A stretch of DNA of 64,000 bases, taken from Hymenobacter aerophilus DSM 13606. GTDB lineage: Bacteria > Bacteroidota > Bacteroidia > Cytophagales > Hymenobacteraceae. Position numbers and translations under genes: made by a program. Under the pieces are notes generated by a model. It had not been told where the DNA came from, made no database searches, and saw nothing but the letters and a program-made list of their open reading frames with translations. This document shows, piece by piece, positions 45,997 through 54,169 of this stretch. Location: NCBI RefSeq assembly GCF_000382225.1, contig NZ_KB907806.1, positions 125,559 to 189,558 on the forward strand. Direction: 5' to 3'. Within the stretch, counting starts at the first letter, position 1. Each line of letters starts with the position of its first letter.

Positions 45997-47493
45997 TTAC
46001 CGCTCCAGCCTGAAGCCCGGCTCGCGGGCCGGCGGGGCCGGGCGGTTGGCTACGGCCCAGCCGGTCAGGTACAGCCACTGCGTCATGCGCAGCAGTTTAG
46101 CGTAATCGATGGTGGCGGGCTCGTCGCGGGGCGTGTGATAGTCGGGGTGCAGCAGCGAGGTGAACATAACGGCCGGTATGCCCAGGCGGGCGTAGGGCAG
46201 GTGGTCGGAGCGGAAGTACCAGCCTTCGGGGTGGGTGGCCTTGTCCCACTCGGTGTCAAGCTTGAACTTGGGGCCGGCCTGATTGGCATTGAGCGCCATT
46301 TTTACGAGCTCCGAGGAGTTCAGGTGGGGCGGGGTGGAACCCAGCAGCGCGGCCGAGTCGGGGGCGTTGCGGCCCATCATTTCGGCGTTGAGCACGGCCA
46401 CAATGCTGGCCGCGGGCACGGTGGGCTTGTTGGAAAAGTAGCGCGAGCCCAGCAGTCCGCGCTCTTCGGCCCCGTGGTACACGAACAGGGCCGAGCGCTT
46501 AGCCGGCTGCTGCCTGAAGGCCCGCATCACGGCCAGCAGGGCCGCGCAGCCAGTGGCGTTGTCGTCGGCGCCGTTGTAAATCGAGTCGCCCGCTACCGGG
46601 GCGCGCACGCCGTCGTGGTCCTGGTGGGTGCTGAAGAGCACGTATTGGTTCTTGAGCTGGGCGTCGGTGCCGGGCTGTTTGGCCACGATGTTCACCGACG
46701 GATACAGGAACGTTTCGGCCCGCAAATCGGCCGTAAATTCCTGGCCCGACTTGCTGAGGGCCGCGGCCTCCGTCATCGGCAGCCACACCACCGGCACCTG
46801 CCCGGCCACCAGCTTCAACGATTCGTCGGCGGGCAAGCCGTAGCGGCCGCGCTCAAAAATGTGGCTCCAGTGCTCGTAAATCGCTTGCGCCTTGTCGTCC
46901 GACACGAATACCACGGCTACTGCGCCGGCCCGGGCCAGCTCGGCGGCCTGCTCGCGCAGCTTGCCAAACAGGTAGCGCCGGTAGCTGATGCCGTCGGTGG
47001 GCTCGCCCGAAAGCTGCACGGCCACCGCTTTGCCCTTGATTTTGGCCTTAGCTACCTCGGCCGGCGTGCCCGTGCCCACAAACACCAGCCTGGCCTTCAG
47101 CTGGGCATCTACGGGCGCTACCACCACGGCATCGTGCCCCGGCCGCAACGCCCGCCCCCCGATGCTGAGGGTGCTGGCGGGCGTGAGGCGGGTGCGCCGC
47201 AGGTTGAACCACTGGAAAAACGTGCCGTCGTCGCCGGCCGGCTGCATGCCGATGGCGCGCATCTGCTCGGCCAGCCAGCTGGAGGCCCGCAACTCGTCGA
47301 GCGTGCCCGCCTCCCGGCCCCGGTATTTGTCGCCGCCCAGCGCAAACAGGTCGCGCTTTAGGTCGGTTTGCTTAATGGCCGATTCGGCGTTCTTAACCGG
47401 GTTGGCTGGGGACGAGCGCCGCTGCTGGGCCGGGGCAGCAGTGGCGGCCAGCAGCAGGCCGGCGAGTAGCAGGGCGGGTAGGCGTGGCATCAT
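45997..47493 (-). CDS. Secreted M28-family zinc peptidase with inserted PA domain
   Basis: 498 residues with signal peptide ending APAQQ, so it acts in the periplasm or outside. A PA-like insert (about 110-255) lies before the catalytic core. The dizinc ligand set is complete: His in STHQDHDG, Asp in YNGADDNATG, Glu pair in YHGAEERGLLGS, then NAEMMG, and the final His in DYHTPRDE. M28 enzymes with a PA domain are usually aminopeptidases. It is monocistronic on the minus strand, with the DUF5615 stop 30 nt upstream of its start. Confidence 0.93.
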   Translation of the reverse strand: MMPRLPALLLAGLLLAATAAPAQQRRSSPANPVKNAESAIKQTDLKRDLFALGGDKYRGREAGTLDELRASSWLAEQMRAIGMQPAGDDGTFFQWFNLRRTRLTPASTLSIGGRALRPGHDAVVVAPVDAQLKARLVFVGTGTPAEVAKAKIKGKAVAVQLSGEPTDGISYRRYLFGKLREQAAELARAGAVAVVFVSDDKAQAIYEHWSHIFERGRYGLPADESLKLVAGQVPVVWLPMTEAAALSKSGQEFTADLRAETFLYPSVNIVAKQPGTDAQLKNQYVLFSTHQDHDGVRAPVAGDSIYNGADDNATGCAALLAVMRAFRQQPAKRSALFVYHGAEERGLLGSRYFSNKPTVPAASIVAVLNAEMMGRNAPDSAALLGSTPPHLNSSELVKMALNANQAGPKFKLDTEWDKATHPEGWYFRSDHLPYARLGIPAVMFTSLLHPDYHTPRDEPATIDYAKLLRMTQWLYLTGWAVANRPAPPAREPGFRLER

Positions 47494-47523
47494 CGGTAAG
47501 CAAATGAAAATTGAGCGGATAGA

Positions 47524-47877
47524 TTACTGTGAACCGCTGATTCGCAGTCGGTCGTGCTGAAAAACTGAGAAGCGGCCCGGCAGCTCAGCCCCGTGCTGCT
47601 CCAGAATCAGGCGCACGATATTGGCTCGCTCCGGCCCGGTGGCTTCTTCGAGGCGCAGCAGCAGCACTCCATGGTGCAGGGTAGCTCCGCGGAAAACCAA
47701 CTCGCCGAAATCCTTGTCCATAGTCACGACAATGGCCTCGTGCCGATGTGCCAGGGCCAGCACTTCGGTATCGGGCAGATGCGTGTCAATATCCCGGATG
47801 GCCACCACAAAATGCGCCAGGTTGCGTAGCAGCTGCTCTACGCTGGCACCTACGCCGGCATCAACCACAAACCGCAC
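47524..47877 (-). CDS. DUF5615 PIN-like protein (probable toxin)
   Basis: 117 residues. The acidic pattern fits the DUF5615 PIN-like nuclease fold: FVVDAGVGASVEQLL, RDIDTHLPDTEVLALA and VVTMDKDFGELVF. It lies 2 nt after the DUF433 gene. In such pairs DUF433 is the antitoxin and DUF5615 the presumed RNase toxin. The first acidic cluster in this copy reads DAG rather than the common DxN, which may affect activity. Confidence 0.8.
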   Translation of the reverse strand: MRFVVDAGVGASVEQLLRNLAHFVVAIRDIDTHLPDTEVLALAHRHEAIVVTMDKDFGELVFRGATLHHGVLLLRLEEATGPERANIVRLILEQHGAELPGRFSVFQHDRLRISGSQ

Positions 47878-47879
47878 GG

Positions 47880-48122
47880 TTAAGCGCTGAGGCGATACAC
47901 CCGCTGCTCGCCCACTACATCGGCGGCGTACAGTAGCACGCTCTGAAAATCGTCGGGTTCCAGTTCCGGGTACTCATGCATCAGGTCGGTTGGGGTCTGC
48001 CCGGCCGCCAGGGCCCGCAGTATTTGCTGCACCGAAATCCGCAGCCCTCTGATAGTGGGCTTGCCAGCCAGCACGGCGGGGTTGATAGTAACCCGGGCAC
48101 GAAGGGAATCGAGAGTTTGCAT
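47880..48122 (-). CDS. DUF433 antitoxin-like protein
   Basis: 80 residues of the DUF433 type: the signature NPAVLAGKPTIRGLRISVQQIL, then AGQTPTDLMHEYPELEPDDFQSVLLYA. It has a small winged-helix-like fold that usually binds its own promoter. It is the first gene of the two-gene module with the DUF5615 gene. The upstream 30 bp show no clear operator dyad. Confidence 0.85.
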   Translation of the reverse strand: MQTLDSLRARVTINPAVLAGKPTIRGLRISVQQILRALAAGQTPTDLMHEYPELEPDDFQSVLLYAADVVGEQRVYRLSA

Positions 48123-48153
48123 AAGTGTGAATTACGCGTTTATCAGTTTACAT

Positions 48154-48188
48154 CGGGCCTTGGCGTGGTTTTTCACGCCAAGGCCCGG
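48154..48188 (-). terminator. Hairpin downstream of the S9 peptidase gene
   Basis: CGGGCCTTGGCGTG pairs with CACGCCAAGGCCCG around a 6-nt T-rich loop. It lies 10 nt beyond the S9 stop on the minus strand. No T tract follows on that strand, so termination may be inefficient or the site may serve another role. Confidence 0.55.
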
Positions 48189-48197
48189 TGGGAAAAA

Positions 48198-50261
48198 CTA
48201 CCGCTGCGCCGGGCCCTCGGGCTTCAGCGTGCGGCCCAGCCACTCAAAAAATACCCGGTTCCAGAGCACCGCGTTCTGGGGCTTCTGAATCCAGTGGCCC
48301 TCGTTGGGGAAGTACAAAAAGCGGCTCGGGATGCCGCGCAGCTGGGCCGTGCCGAACGCCTCCATACCCTGGTCCTCGGGCACCCGGAAGTCCTTGGCGC
48401 CGTGGATGACGAGGATGGGCGTATCCCAGTTCTGGGCGAACTGCTGGGGGTTGAACTCGGTGTAGCTCTTGTTGAGCGGCGTTTCCCAGGGCGCGCCGCC
48501 GATGTCGTGCTTGGCGAAGAACATTTCTTCGGTGGTCGGGTACCAGCTGGTGAGGTTGTAGAGGCCGGCGTGGGCAATAAACGTCTTGAAGCGGCCCTCG
48601 TGCTTGCCGGCCAGCTGGTACACCGAGTAGCCGCCGTAGCTGGCGCCCACGCACCCGCGCCGGTCCTTATCTACGTAGGGCTCCTGGCTCACGGCGTCGA
48701 TGGCCGAGAGGTAGTCGCGGATGGGCTGGCCGCCCCAGTCGCCCGAGATGCTGTTGTTCCACTCGGTGCCGAAGCCGGGCAGGCCGCGCCGGTTGGGCGC
48801 CACTACAATGTAGCCCTGGGCCGCCATCAGCTGGAAATTCCAGCGGAAGGAGAAGCTCTGCGAAATCGGGCTCTGGGGGCCGCCCTGGCAATACAGCAGG
48901 GTCGGGTACTTCTTGGCCGGGTCGAAATCGGGCGGGAAGGTCACGTACACCTGCATCTGCTTGCCGTCGGTCGTGGTCACCATCCGCGACTCCAGCCGGC
49001 CGGTTTTCACGCCCGCCAGCTCGGTTTGGTTGATGTTGGTCAGCGGCGTTTCGCGGCCCGATTTCAGGTCTACGCGCACGAGGTCGGCGGGGCTGGCCTG
49101 GGTGGTTTTGTTCACGATAACCGCATCCTTGCCTGCCAGCTCGAAGCCGTTGTAGTTGAACGCGCCTTTGGTCAGCTGCTTGAGCTTGCCGCCTTTCGCG
49201 GGCACCGAAAACAGCTGCTGGGTGCCGGCCAACGCGCTGGCGAAGTAGATGGTTTTGCCATCGGGGCTCCAGCGGATGTTGCTGGCCGCCTGCTCCGAGC
49301 CGGCCGTTACGTCCTGGCGCTTTTTGGTTTTGAAATCATATACCACGATGCCGTTGCGGTCCGACTCGAAGCCGGGCGTGGCCATGCTTAGCCAGGCCAC
49401 CTGCGAGCCATCGGGCGAGAAAACCGGCTCGGTGTCGTAGCCGCCCAGGCCCTCGCTCAGGTTCCGGGTCTGGCCCATGCGGATGTCGTAGAGGTAGATG
49501 TCGGAATTGGTGCTTTCGGCCTCGGCCTTGCCCGTGAGCTTGCGCGAGGTGTAGGCCAGGGAGTAGCCATCGGGCGAAAACGCCAGCTGCTCAGAGCCGC
49601 CGAAGGGCTGCAACGGCGCGTCGAATTTCTCGCCGGCCAGCACGTCCTTACCGCCATTGCCCACGGGTTTACCGTCGGCGCCCACGGGCTGGAAAAACAC
49701 GTGCGACACCTTGTAGTCGTCCCACTGGTTCCAGTGGCGGTAGTTCAGGTCATCGATGATTTTGGCGTCGGCCTTGGGCAGGTCGGGGTACCAATCCTGC
49801 ACCGATTTGCCGGTTTTCACGTCTTGGGTGTACAAAATGAAGTTGCCCTTGGGTGCGTACTTCAGGTTGGCCACACCTTCGTCGGTCGGGAAGTTGCTCA
49901 GCAGCTGCTTGCCCGAGCCATCGGCGTTCATCATGTACAGCTGGTCGGAGCCACTTTCACCGCTCATAAAGGTCAGCCGGCCATCGGGGCGCCAGTTGAG
50001 CGTGTTTTCCGATACGGTGGGCGTGTTGGTGAGCTGCCGCGCCGCGCCGCCGGTGGTGGGCACCAGCCAGATATCCGACTGGCCCTTGTTGTCGGCCAGC
50101 GAGTAGCGCGTGACGGTATAGGCCACCGTTTTCTGGTCCGGCGACACCTGCATTTCGCCCAGGCGACCAAGTTTCATCAGCAGTTCGGGCGTGTACGTAT
50201 TCTGGGCTGCCGCCGCGAAGGGCAGCAGGAGCAGGGCAGTTATTAGCGGTTTGCGCATCAT
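48198..50261 (-). CDS. Secreted S9-family prolyl oligopeptidase
   Basis: 687 residues from ATG 50261, with the alternative ATG one codon on. The signal peptide ends FAAAAQN, placing it in the periplasm. Residues about 40-420 form a beta-propeller with TolB-like blades (VSPDQKTVAYTVTRYS, FSPDGYSLAYTSRKL, FSPDGSQVAWLSM, WSPDGKTIYFAS). The alpha/beta hydrolase end holds NRRGLPGFGTEW, Ser541 (GASYGGYS), Asp624 (GAKDF) and His656 (NEGHW). The length and layout match DPP-IV/acylaminoacyl peptidases of Bacteroidota. The exact peptide preference is unknown. Confidence 0.93.
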   Translation of the reverse strand: MMRKPLITALLLLPFAAAAQNTYTPELLMKLGRLGEMQVSPDQKTVAYTVTRYSLADNKGQSDIWLVPTTGGAARQLTNTPTVSENTLNWRPDGRLTFMSGESGSDQLYMMNADGSGKQLLSNFPTDEGVANLKYAPKGNFILYTQDVKTGKSVQDWYPDLPKADAKIIDDLNYRHWNQWDDYKVSHVFFQPVGADGKPVGNGGKDVLAGEKFDAPLQPFGGSEQLAFSPDGYSLAYTSRKLTGKAEAESTNSDIYLYDIRMGQTRNLSEGLGGYDTEPVFSPDGSQVAWLSMATPGFESDRNGIVVYDFKTKKRQDVTAGSEQAASNIRWSPDGKTIYFASALAGTQQLFSVPAKGGKLKQLTKGAFNYNGFELAGKDAVIVNKTTQASPADLVRVDLKSGRETPLTNINQTELAGVKTGRLESRMVTTTDGKQMQVYVTFPPDFDPAKKYPTLLYCQGGPQSPISQSFSFRWNFQLMAAQGYIVVAPNRRGLPGFGTEWNNSISGDWGGQPIRDYLSAIDAVSQEPYVDKDRRGCVGASYGGYSVYQLAGKHEGRFKTFIAHAGLYNLTSWYPTTEEMFFAKHDIGGAPWETPLNKSYTEFNPQQFAQNWDTPILVIHGAKDFRVPEDQGMEAFGTAQLRGIPSRFLYFPNEGHWIQKPQNAVLWNRVFFEWLGRTLKPEGPAQR

Positions 50262-50321
50262 CAGGTTTTGGGGTGGAACTTCAGGCAAGATAACCAAGAC
50301 TCGGGGAAGGGGCTACCGAGC

Positions 50322-50420
50322 TGTAGCGACGCATACTTGCGTCTTGTCGTTGCTGAGGTTGAACATCCCGTGTCATCGTTCAACCTCAACAACGACAAGA
50401 CGCAAGTATGCGTCTCTACA
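50322..50420. repeat. Intergenic palindrome, family 3 variant (GACGCATACTTGCGTC)
   Basis: The arms TGTAGCGACGCATACTTGCG... and their complement pair over about 43 bp with three mismatches. The loop contains TTGCTGA and TCGTTCAA (50376-50383). It lies between divergent genes (S9 peptidase and LysR), 19 nt before the LysR ATG. Confidence 0.92.
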
Positions 50421-50439
50421 ATCGTTCTACCTTGCGGCC

Positions 50440-51336
50440 ATGCCCGATTTCCGCCTTCAGGTTTTCCAGGCCGTGGCCCGGCACCTGAGTTTCACCAAGG
50501 CCGCCCGCGAGCTGTACATCAGCCAGCCGGCCGTTACCAAGCACGTGCGCGAGCTGGAAAGTGCCTACCAACAGCGGCTGTTCGAGCGGCGCGGTAACCG
50601 CATCAGCCTCACGGCCGCCGGGGCCCTGCTGCTGGCCCACGCCGATGAGGTAGAGGCCCGCCACGAGCAGCTTGCCGAGCAGCTGCGCGCCCTGCAGGGC
50701 GAGGCCGCCGGCCGGCTGCGCCTGGGCGCCAGCACCACCCTGGCCCAGTACGAGCTGCCGGCCCTGCTGCCCGGTTTCCAGGCCCGCTACCCGCAAATCG
50801 AACTAACGCTGCGCAACGCCAACTCCGAGCAGATTGCCGAAGCCCTGCTGGCCGGTCAGCTCGACCTGGGCTTCGTGGAAGGCCGGGCCAAAAGCCGCGA
50901 CCTGCACTACGAGCCCCTGCTGGCCGACGAGCTGGTGGCCGTGCGCCGGGCCACGCCGGCTGGTCCGCCGCCCGCGCCGCTGCCGCTAACCGAGGCCCTG
51001 GCCCACCCGCTGGTGCTGCGCGAGCGGGGCTCGGGCACCCTCGAAGTGCTCGAATTCGCCCTGCGCGAGCAGCAAATCCGCCTCGCCGACCTGCGCGTGG
51101 CCTTCTACTTCGACAACACCGAGGCCATCAAAACCTACCTCGAAGCGGCTCCCGAAGCACTGGGTTTCGTGTCGCGCCGGGCCCTGACGCGGGAGCTGGC
51201 CGCGGGCCGGCTGGAGCTGGTGCCGCTGGCCGGGCTGCACCTGCCCCGGCAGTTCGAGGCGCTGTGGGTGCAGGGCCAGCCCCTGAGCCGCCCCGCCGAG
51301 CTGTTCTGGCGCTACGTGCGGCAGCAGTATGGGTAA
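50440..51336 (+). CDS. LysR-family regulator (YeiE-like by context)
   Basis: 298 residues from ATG 50440. The N-terminal winged HTH reads FQAVARHLSFTKAARELYISQPAVTKHV, and the effector domain follows (GRLRLGASTTLAQYELPALL, LAGQLDLGFVEGRA, PLVLRERGSGTLEVLE). The next gene on the strand is a YeiH-type transporter. LysR/YeiH pairs are frequent, and the regulator often controls sulfite or sulfate-related export. The effector is not deducible. A family 3 palindrome abuts its start. Confidence 0.92.
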   Translation: MPDFRLQVFQAVARHLSFTKAARELYISQPAVTKHVRELESAYQQRLFERRGNRISLTAAGALLLAHADEVEARHEQLAEQLRALQGEAAGRLRLGASTTLAQYELPALLPGFQARYPQIELTLRNANSEQIAEALLAGQLDLGFVEGRAKSRDLHYEPLLADELVAVRRATPAGPPPAPLPLTEALAHPLVLRERGSGTLEVLEFALREQQIRLADLRVAFYFDNTEAIKTYLEAAPEALGFVSRRALTRELAAGRLELVPLAGLHLPRQFEALWVQGQPLSRPAELFWRYVRQQYG

Positions 51337-51370
51337 GAAGCGATTTAGGGTAAGTGAATTTTCACCAAAA

Positions 51371-51473
51371 GAACTTCATTCAAAGCGCAGCGAAGAATCT
51401 CGCGTGAAAACGTTGTAGCGGTGTCGTTCAACGTTTCCACGCGAGATTCTTCGCTGCGCTCTGAATGACGTTC
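51371..51473. repeat. Intergenic palindrome, family 2
   Basis: AGCGCAGCGAAGAATCTCGCGTG is mirrored exactly; the outer GAAC..CATTC arms pair with mismatches. TCGTTCAA lies at 51424-51431. It lies between the LysR gene and yeiH. Confidence 0.92.
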
Positions 51474-51553
51474 ACTTAGCCAAAAACTAATGTCAATAAC
51501 CTCAGGTAATACTTCATAACTATTTTAGATTATCCAACGGGGAGTGGTAGCCG

Positions 51554-51561
51554 TACCTTTG
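51554..51561 (+). promoter_or_regulatory. -7 element of the YeiH gene
   Basis: TACCTTTG matches TAnnTTTG exactly and ends 26 nt before ATG 51588. The -33 half is not recognisable, which would fit an activator-dependent promoter. Confidence 0.5.
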
Positions 51562-51587
51562 TACAGGTTCATCAACCAGCCCGCATT

Positions 51588-52568
51588 ATGCCTCAAGTAC
51601 AGTTTATTCCACATAAAGCCTTGCCGCCTACCACCCCCGGGCCCGGGTCCGGTCTGTTGCCGAAAGTGGTGTTCGGGTTGCTGCTGGCGTTCTGCCTGAC
51701 GCCCTGGGCCTCGCCGCCGGTGGCACTGGCGCTGGGCCTCGTGCTGGCCCAGACGGTGGGCAACCCATTCCCGGCTTTCACCAAAAAGTACACGTCTAAC
51801 CTGCTGCAGTTCTCGGTTATCGGGCTGGGCTTTGGCCTGAACGCGCAGGCGGCGGTGCAGGCCGGCCGCGAGGGTATCCTGTTCACCATTGGCTCCATTT
51901 TCGGGACGCTGGTGCTGGGCTATTTTGCGGGGCGCTGGCTGAAACTGGGCCGGGTGGTCACGCACCTGATTTCCTGCGGCACCGCCATTTGCGGCGGCTC
52001 GGCCATTGCGGCGGTGGGGCCGGTGGTGGGCGCCAAAGACGATGAAATGTCGGTTTCGCTGGGCACGGTGTTCGTGCTGAATGCGGTGGCGTTGTTCGCC
52101 TTTCCGCCCATCGGGCACGCGCTGGCTCTCACGCAGCAGCAATTCGGCCTGTGGTGCGCCATTGCCATCCACGATACCTCGTCGGTAGTGGGCGCGGCGG
52201 CAGCCTACGGCACCGAGGCGCTGGGCGTGGCCACCACCGTCAAGCTGGCGCGGGCCCTCTGGATTATTCCGGTGGCGCTGGGTACGGCCTACTTTTTCAA
52301 GCAGAAAGATGTGAAGGTGAAGCTGCCCTGGTTTATTCTGGGCTTTATCGGGGCCATGCTGCTCAACACCTACGTGCCCGCCACGCACGCCGTGGGCCCC
52401 TGGCTCGTGAAGCTGGCCCACCTGGGCCTGGTCGTGACGCTGTTCTTTATCGGCGCCGGTTTGTCGTTCAAAACCATCAAGGCCGTTGGCCCGCGGCCCT
52501 TTGCGCTCGGCGTGCTGCTGTGGCTGGTGATTTCCAGCGTGTCGCTGTTCGTGATTATGAAGGTGTAG
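51588..52568 (+). CDS. yeiH: YeiH/UPF0324-family membrane transporter
   Basis: 326 residues with about ten hydrophobic segments. It fits the putative sulfate exporter family: the signature regions are QFSVIGLGFGLNAQAAVQAG, ISCGTAICGGSAIAAVGPVV, SVSLGTVFVLNAVALFAFP, AIAIHDTSSVVGAAAAYG and TLFFIGAGLSFKTIKAVG. These paired inverted helices resemble YeiH homologues. It follows a LysR gene, and the -7 element at 51554-51561 gives it its own start. The real substrate is not proven for the family. Confidence 0.93.
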   Translation: MPQVQFIPHKALPPTTPGPGSGLLPKVVFGLLLAFCLTPWASPPVALALGLVLAQTVGNPFPAFTKKYTSNLLQFSVIGLGFGLNAQAAVQAGREGILFTIGSIFGTLVLGYFAGRWLKLGRVVTHLISCGTAICGGSAIAAVGPVVGAKDDEMSVSLGTVFVLNAVALFAFPPIGHALALTQQQFGLWCAIAIHDTSSVVGAAAAYGTEALGVATTVKLARALWIIPVALGTAYFFKQKDVKVKLPWFILGFIGAMLLNTYVPATHAVGPWLVKLAHLGLVVTLFFIGAGLSFKTIKAVGPRPFALGVLLWLVISSVSLFVIMKV

Positions 52569-52590
52569 GTAGGCTGATGAGTGAACCCGC

Positions 52591-52678
52591 CTGTCATCCT
52601 GAGCGGAGCGAAGGACCTATACAGAAACTCAAAAAGTAGCTTCTGTATAGGTCCTTCGCTCCGCGCTCAGGATGACAG
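52591..52678. repeat. Intergenic palindrome, family 1
   Basis: CTGTCATCCTGAGCGGAGCGAAGG pairs with CCTTCGCTCC-GC-GCTCAGGATGACAG; the right arm has a 2-nt CG insertion. CTATACAGAA is mirrored inside. Confidence 0.93.
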
Positions 52679-52702
52679 TTCCTTTGCACATCAACTTGTC
52701 AC

Positions 52703-52885
52703 TCATTCGCTCTTTTTGCGGCCGGAGCCGCTTTTCTTGCCGCCGCCGTCCTGTTTGTTGACGGTGGCCCAGGCGCGCTTTTCGGCTTCTTCTTCCGATA
52801 CGCCGCGCTTCTCGTAACCTTCTTCGATGTGTTCGGCCTGCCGCTTCTGCTTGTCGGTGTAGGCCGATTTATCTCCCTGGGGCAT
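52703..52885 (-). CDS. Small acidic/basic conserved protein (often called plasmid stabilization protein)
   Basis: 60 residues: MPQGDKSAYTDKQKRQAEHI, then GYEKRGVSEEEAEKRAWATV and a Gly/Lys/Ser-rich tail. Near-identical proteins occur in many proteobacteria and Bacteroidota under the name plasmid stabilization protein, without evidence for that role. The sequence is highly charged with no hydrophobic core and is likely disordered or helical. Its closest neighbour upstream on its strand is beyond a divergent gene. Confidence 0.8.
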   Translation of the reverse strand: MPQGDKSAYTDKQKRQAEHIEEGYEKRGVSEEEAEKRAWATVNKQDGGGKKSGSGRKKSE

Positions 52886-52984
52886 GGTAGTGGGGTTTGG
52901 GGTGAAACAATTCTGATGCCTCTGTTTACGCGCCCCGGTAAGCGGGGTTAGGAGGAGCTTGGAACGGCCCCGGCCTAAGCTGCG

Positions 52985-52992
52985 TATCTTCG
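52985..52992 (+). promoter_or_regulatory. Possible -7 element of the 53023 gene
   Basis: TATCTTCG differs from TAnnTTTG at one position and ends 30 nt before the ATG. TTG lies 23 nt upstream, slightly farther than usual. Confidence 0.3.
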
Positions 52993-53022
52993 CGCCGTTC
53001 CGCTCCGTTGCTTTTCCTGCTT

Positions 53023-53268
53023 ATGCGCCAGCTCGCCATCATCCCTAATCCGCACGCCAAAATCACGCTTTTCAGCTGGAACGGCAAGTACCTCATCAAG
53101 CTCGAAAAGGGCTCGTTTGAGCAGACCTACAAGGTAAGCGAGCTGGACCTGACCGGCGAGGAGGACATCCACCGCCTGCTCGACGACGAGTTCGTGCAGG
53201 CCGCCGTGGCCCGCTTCGCCGCCATGCAAACCGACCTGCAGGCCGCCTTCGACCGCCACGATATTTAA
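53023..53268 (+). CDS. Small conserved hypothetical protein
   Basis: 81 residues from ATG 53023: MRQLAIIPNPHAKITLFSWN, then GKYLIKLEKGSFEQTYKVSE and an acidic helix ending DRHDI. I recognise the sequence as a pattern seen in Cytophagales but not a named family. The beta-then-helix layout without signal or membrane segment suggests a small cytoplasmic protein. It is separated from the next gene by a palindrome. Confidence 0.7.
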   Translation: MRQLAIIPNPHAKITLFSWNGKYLIKLEKGSFEQTYKVSELDLTGEEDIHRLLDDEFVQAAVARFAAMQTDLQAAFDRHDI

Positions 53269-53294
53269 TGTGAAACTACGCGGTTAAAGGAACG

Positions 53295-53387
53295 TGTCAT
53301 GCTGAGGCCACGAAGCATCTCGCGTGCTGATGCTGAGTTACTATATCAATGTCAGCACGCGAGATGCTTCGTGGCCTCAGCATGACA
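53295..53387. repeat. Intergenic palindrome, family 2 variant (GAAGCATCTCGCG)
   Basis: TGTCATGCTGAGGCCACGAAG continues as CATCTCGCGTGCTGA, mirrored exactly in the right arm. The loop contains TGCTGAGTTACT. The arm interior differs from other family 2 copies in both arms. Confidence 0.92.
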
Positions 53388-53435
53388 ATTATCCTTCCGC
53401 GCATCTTCTCCAACCTGAGAAAACTCAACTACAAC

Positions 53436-54146
53436 ATGAAACTGCCCCTGCTACTTCCGGCGCTGCTGCTCACCGCCACGCTGGCCCAGGCCCAGCTGTA
53501 CGAGGCCCGCACCAGCAGCGTCAACTTCGATAAGCGCAGCCGCGACGCCGTGAAAGTGGAGGTGGAGGCCTCGGCCGACTGGACGCGCGAGTTCTGGCAG
53601 CGCTGGCTCAAGGATACTTACAACATCAAGCTCAAGGGCGAGGGCGTGTTTGGCGTGGGCAAGCGCGACAACCTCACGGCCAAGCAGGTGCCCATGTCAA
53701 CCATCAGCGGCCAGCTCATCGACTTGTACTCGACCGTAACGGCCACGGCCGATACGGTGGCCGAGCTGTCGGTGTGGGCCGCCACGGGCCCCGACACATT
53801 TCTGGCGGCATCGAGCGGCGAGTTTGCGTCGTTGCGCACCATTGTGCAGAGCTTCGGCACGGCTGCCCGCCAGCGGGCCTACCGCGAGCGGGTGGATACG
53901 GCCGAAAAGGAGCTGGCCGCCACCACCAAAGAAAAGGACAAGCTGGAAAAGAGCCGCGCCAATCTGGCGAATAACACCAAGTCCAACCTCGAAAAAATCG
54001 AGCAGCTCAGGCAGCAGAACCTCGACAACCAACGTAAATCGGCCGACGACTCGGTGAAGCTGCTCGACAACGCCCGGCTGCTGGAACTGCGCCAGGCCCA
54101 GCTGGAGCGCCACCGCGCCCGCCTGCTCAACCTCGACCGTAAGTAA
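53436..54146 (+). CDS. Secreted coiled-coil protein, function unknown
   Basis: 236 residues from ATG 53436 with a signal peptide ending LAQAQ. Residues about 25-140 form a mixed beta domain (EVEASADWTREFWQRWLKD, GVFGVGKRDNL). Residues about 145-235 form a long charged helix with coiled-coil heptads (EKELAATTKEKDKLEKSRAN, NNTKSNLEKIEQLRQQN). No known domain is recognised. The next gene starts 23 nt downstream, so the two likely form an operon, perhaps with the DUF3089 gene. Confidence 0.75.
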   Translation: MKLPLLLPALLLTATLAQAQLYEARTSSVNFDKRSRDAVKVEVEASADWTREFWQRWLKDTYNIKLKGEGVFGVGKRDNLTAKQVPMSTISGQLIDLYSTVTATADTVAELSVWAATGPDTFLAASSGEFASLRTIVQSFGTAARQRAYRERVDTAEKELAATTKEKDKLEKSRANLANNTKSNLEKIEQLRQQNLDNQRKSADDSVKLLDNARLLELRQAQLERHRARLLNLDRK

Positions 54147-54169
54147 CCTCGTTTTTGCCGCGCCTCACT

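Noticed and set aside
47524..48122. The DUF5615/DUF433 pair as a new defence island
   Set aside because: It is a common toxin-antitoxin-like module, and no other defence or mobile gene is adjacent.
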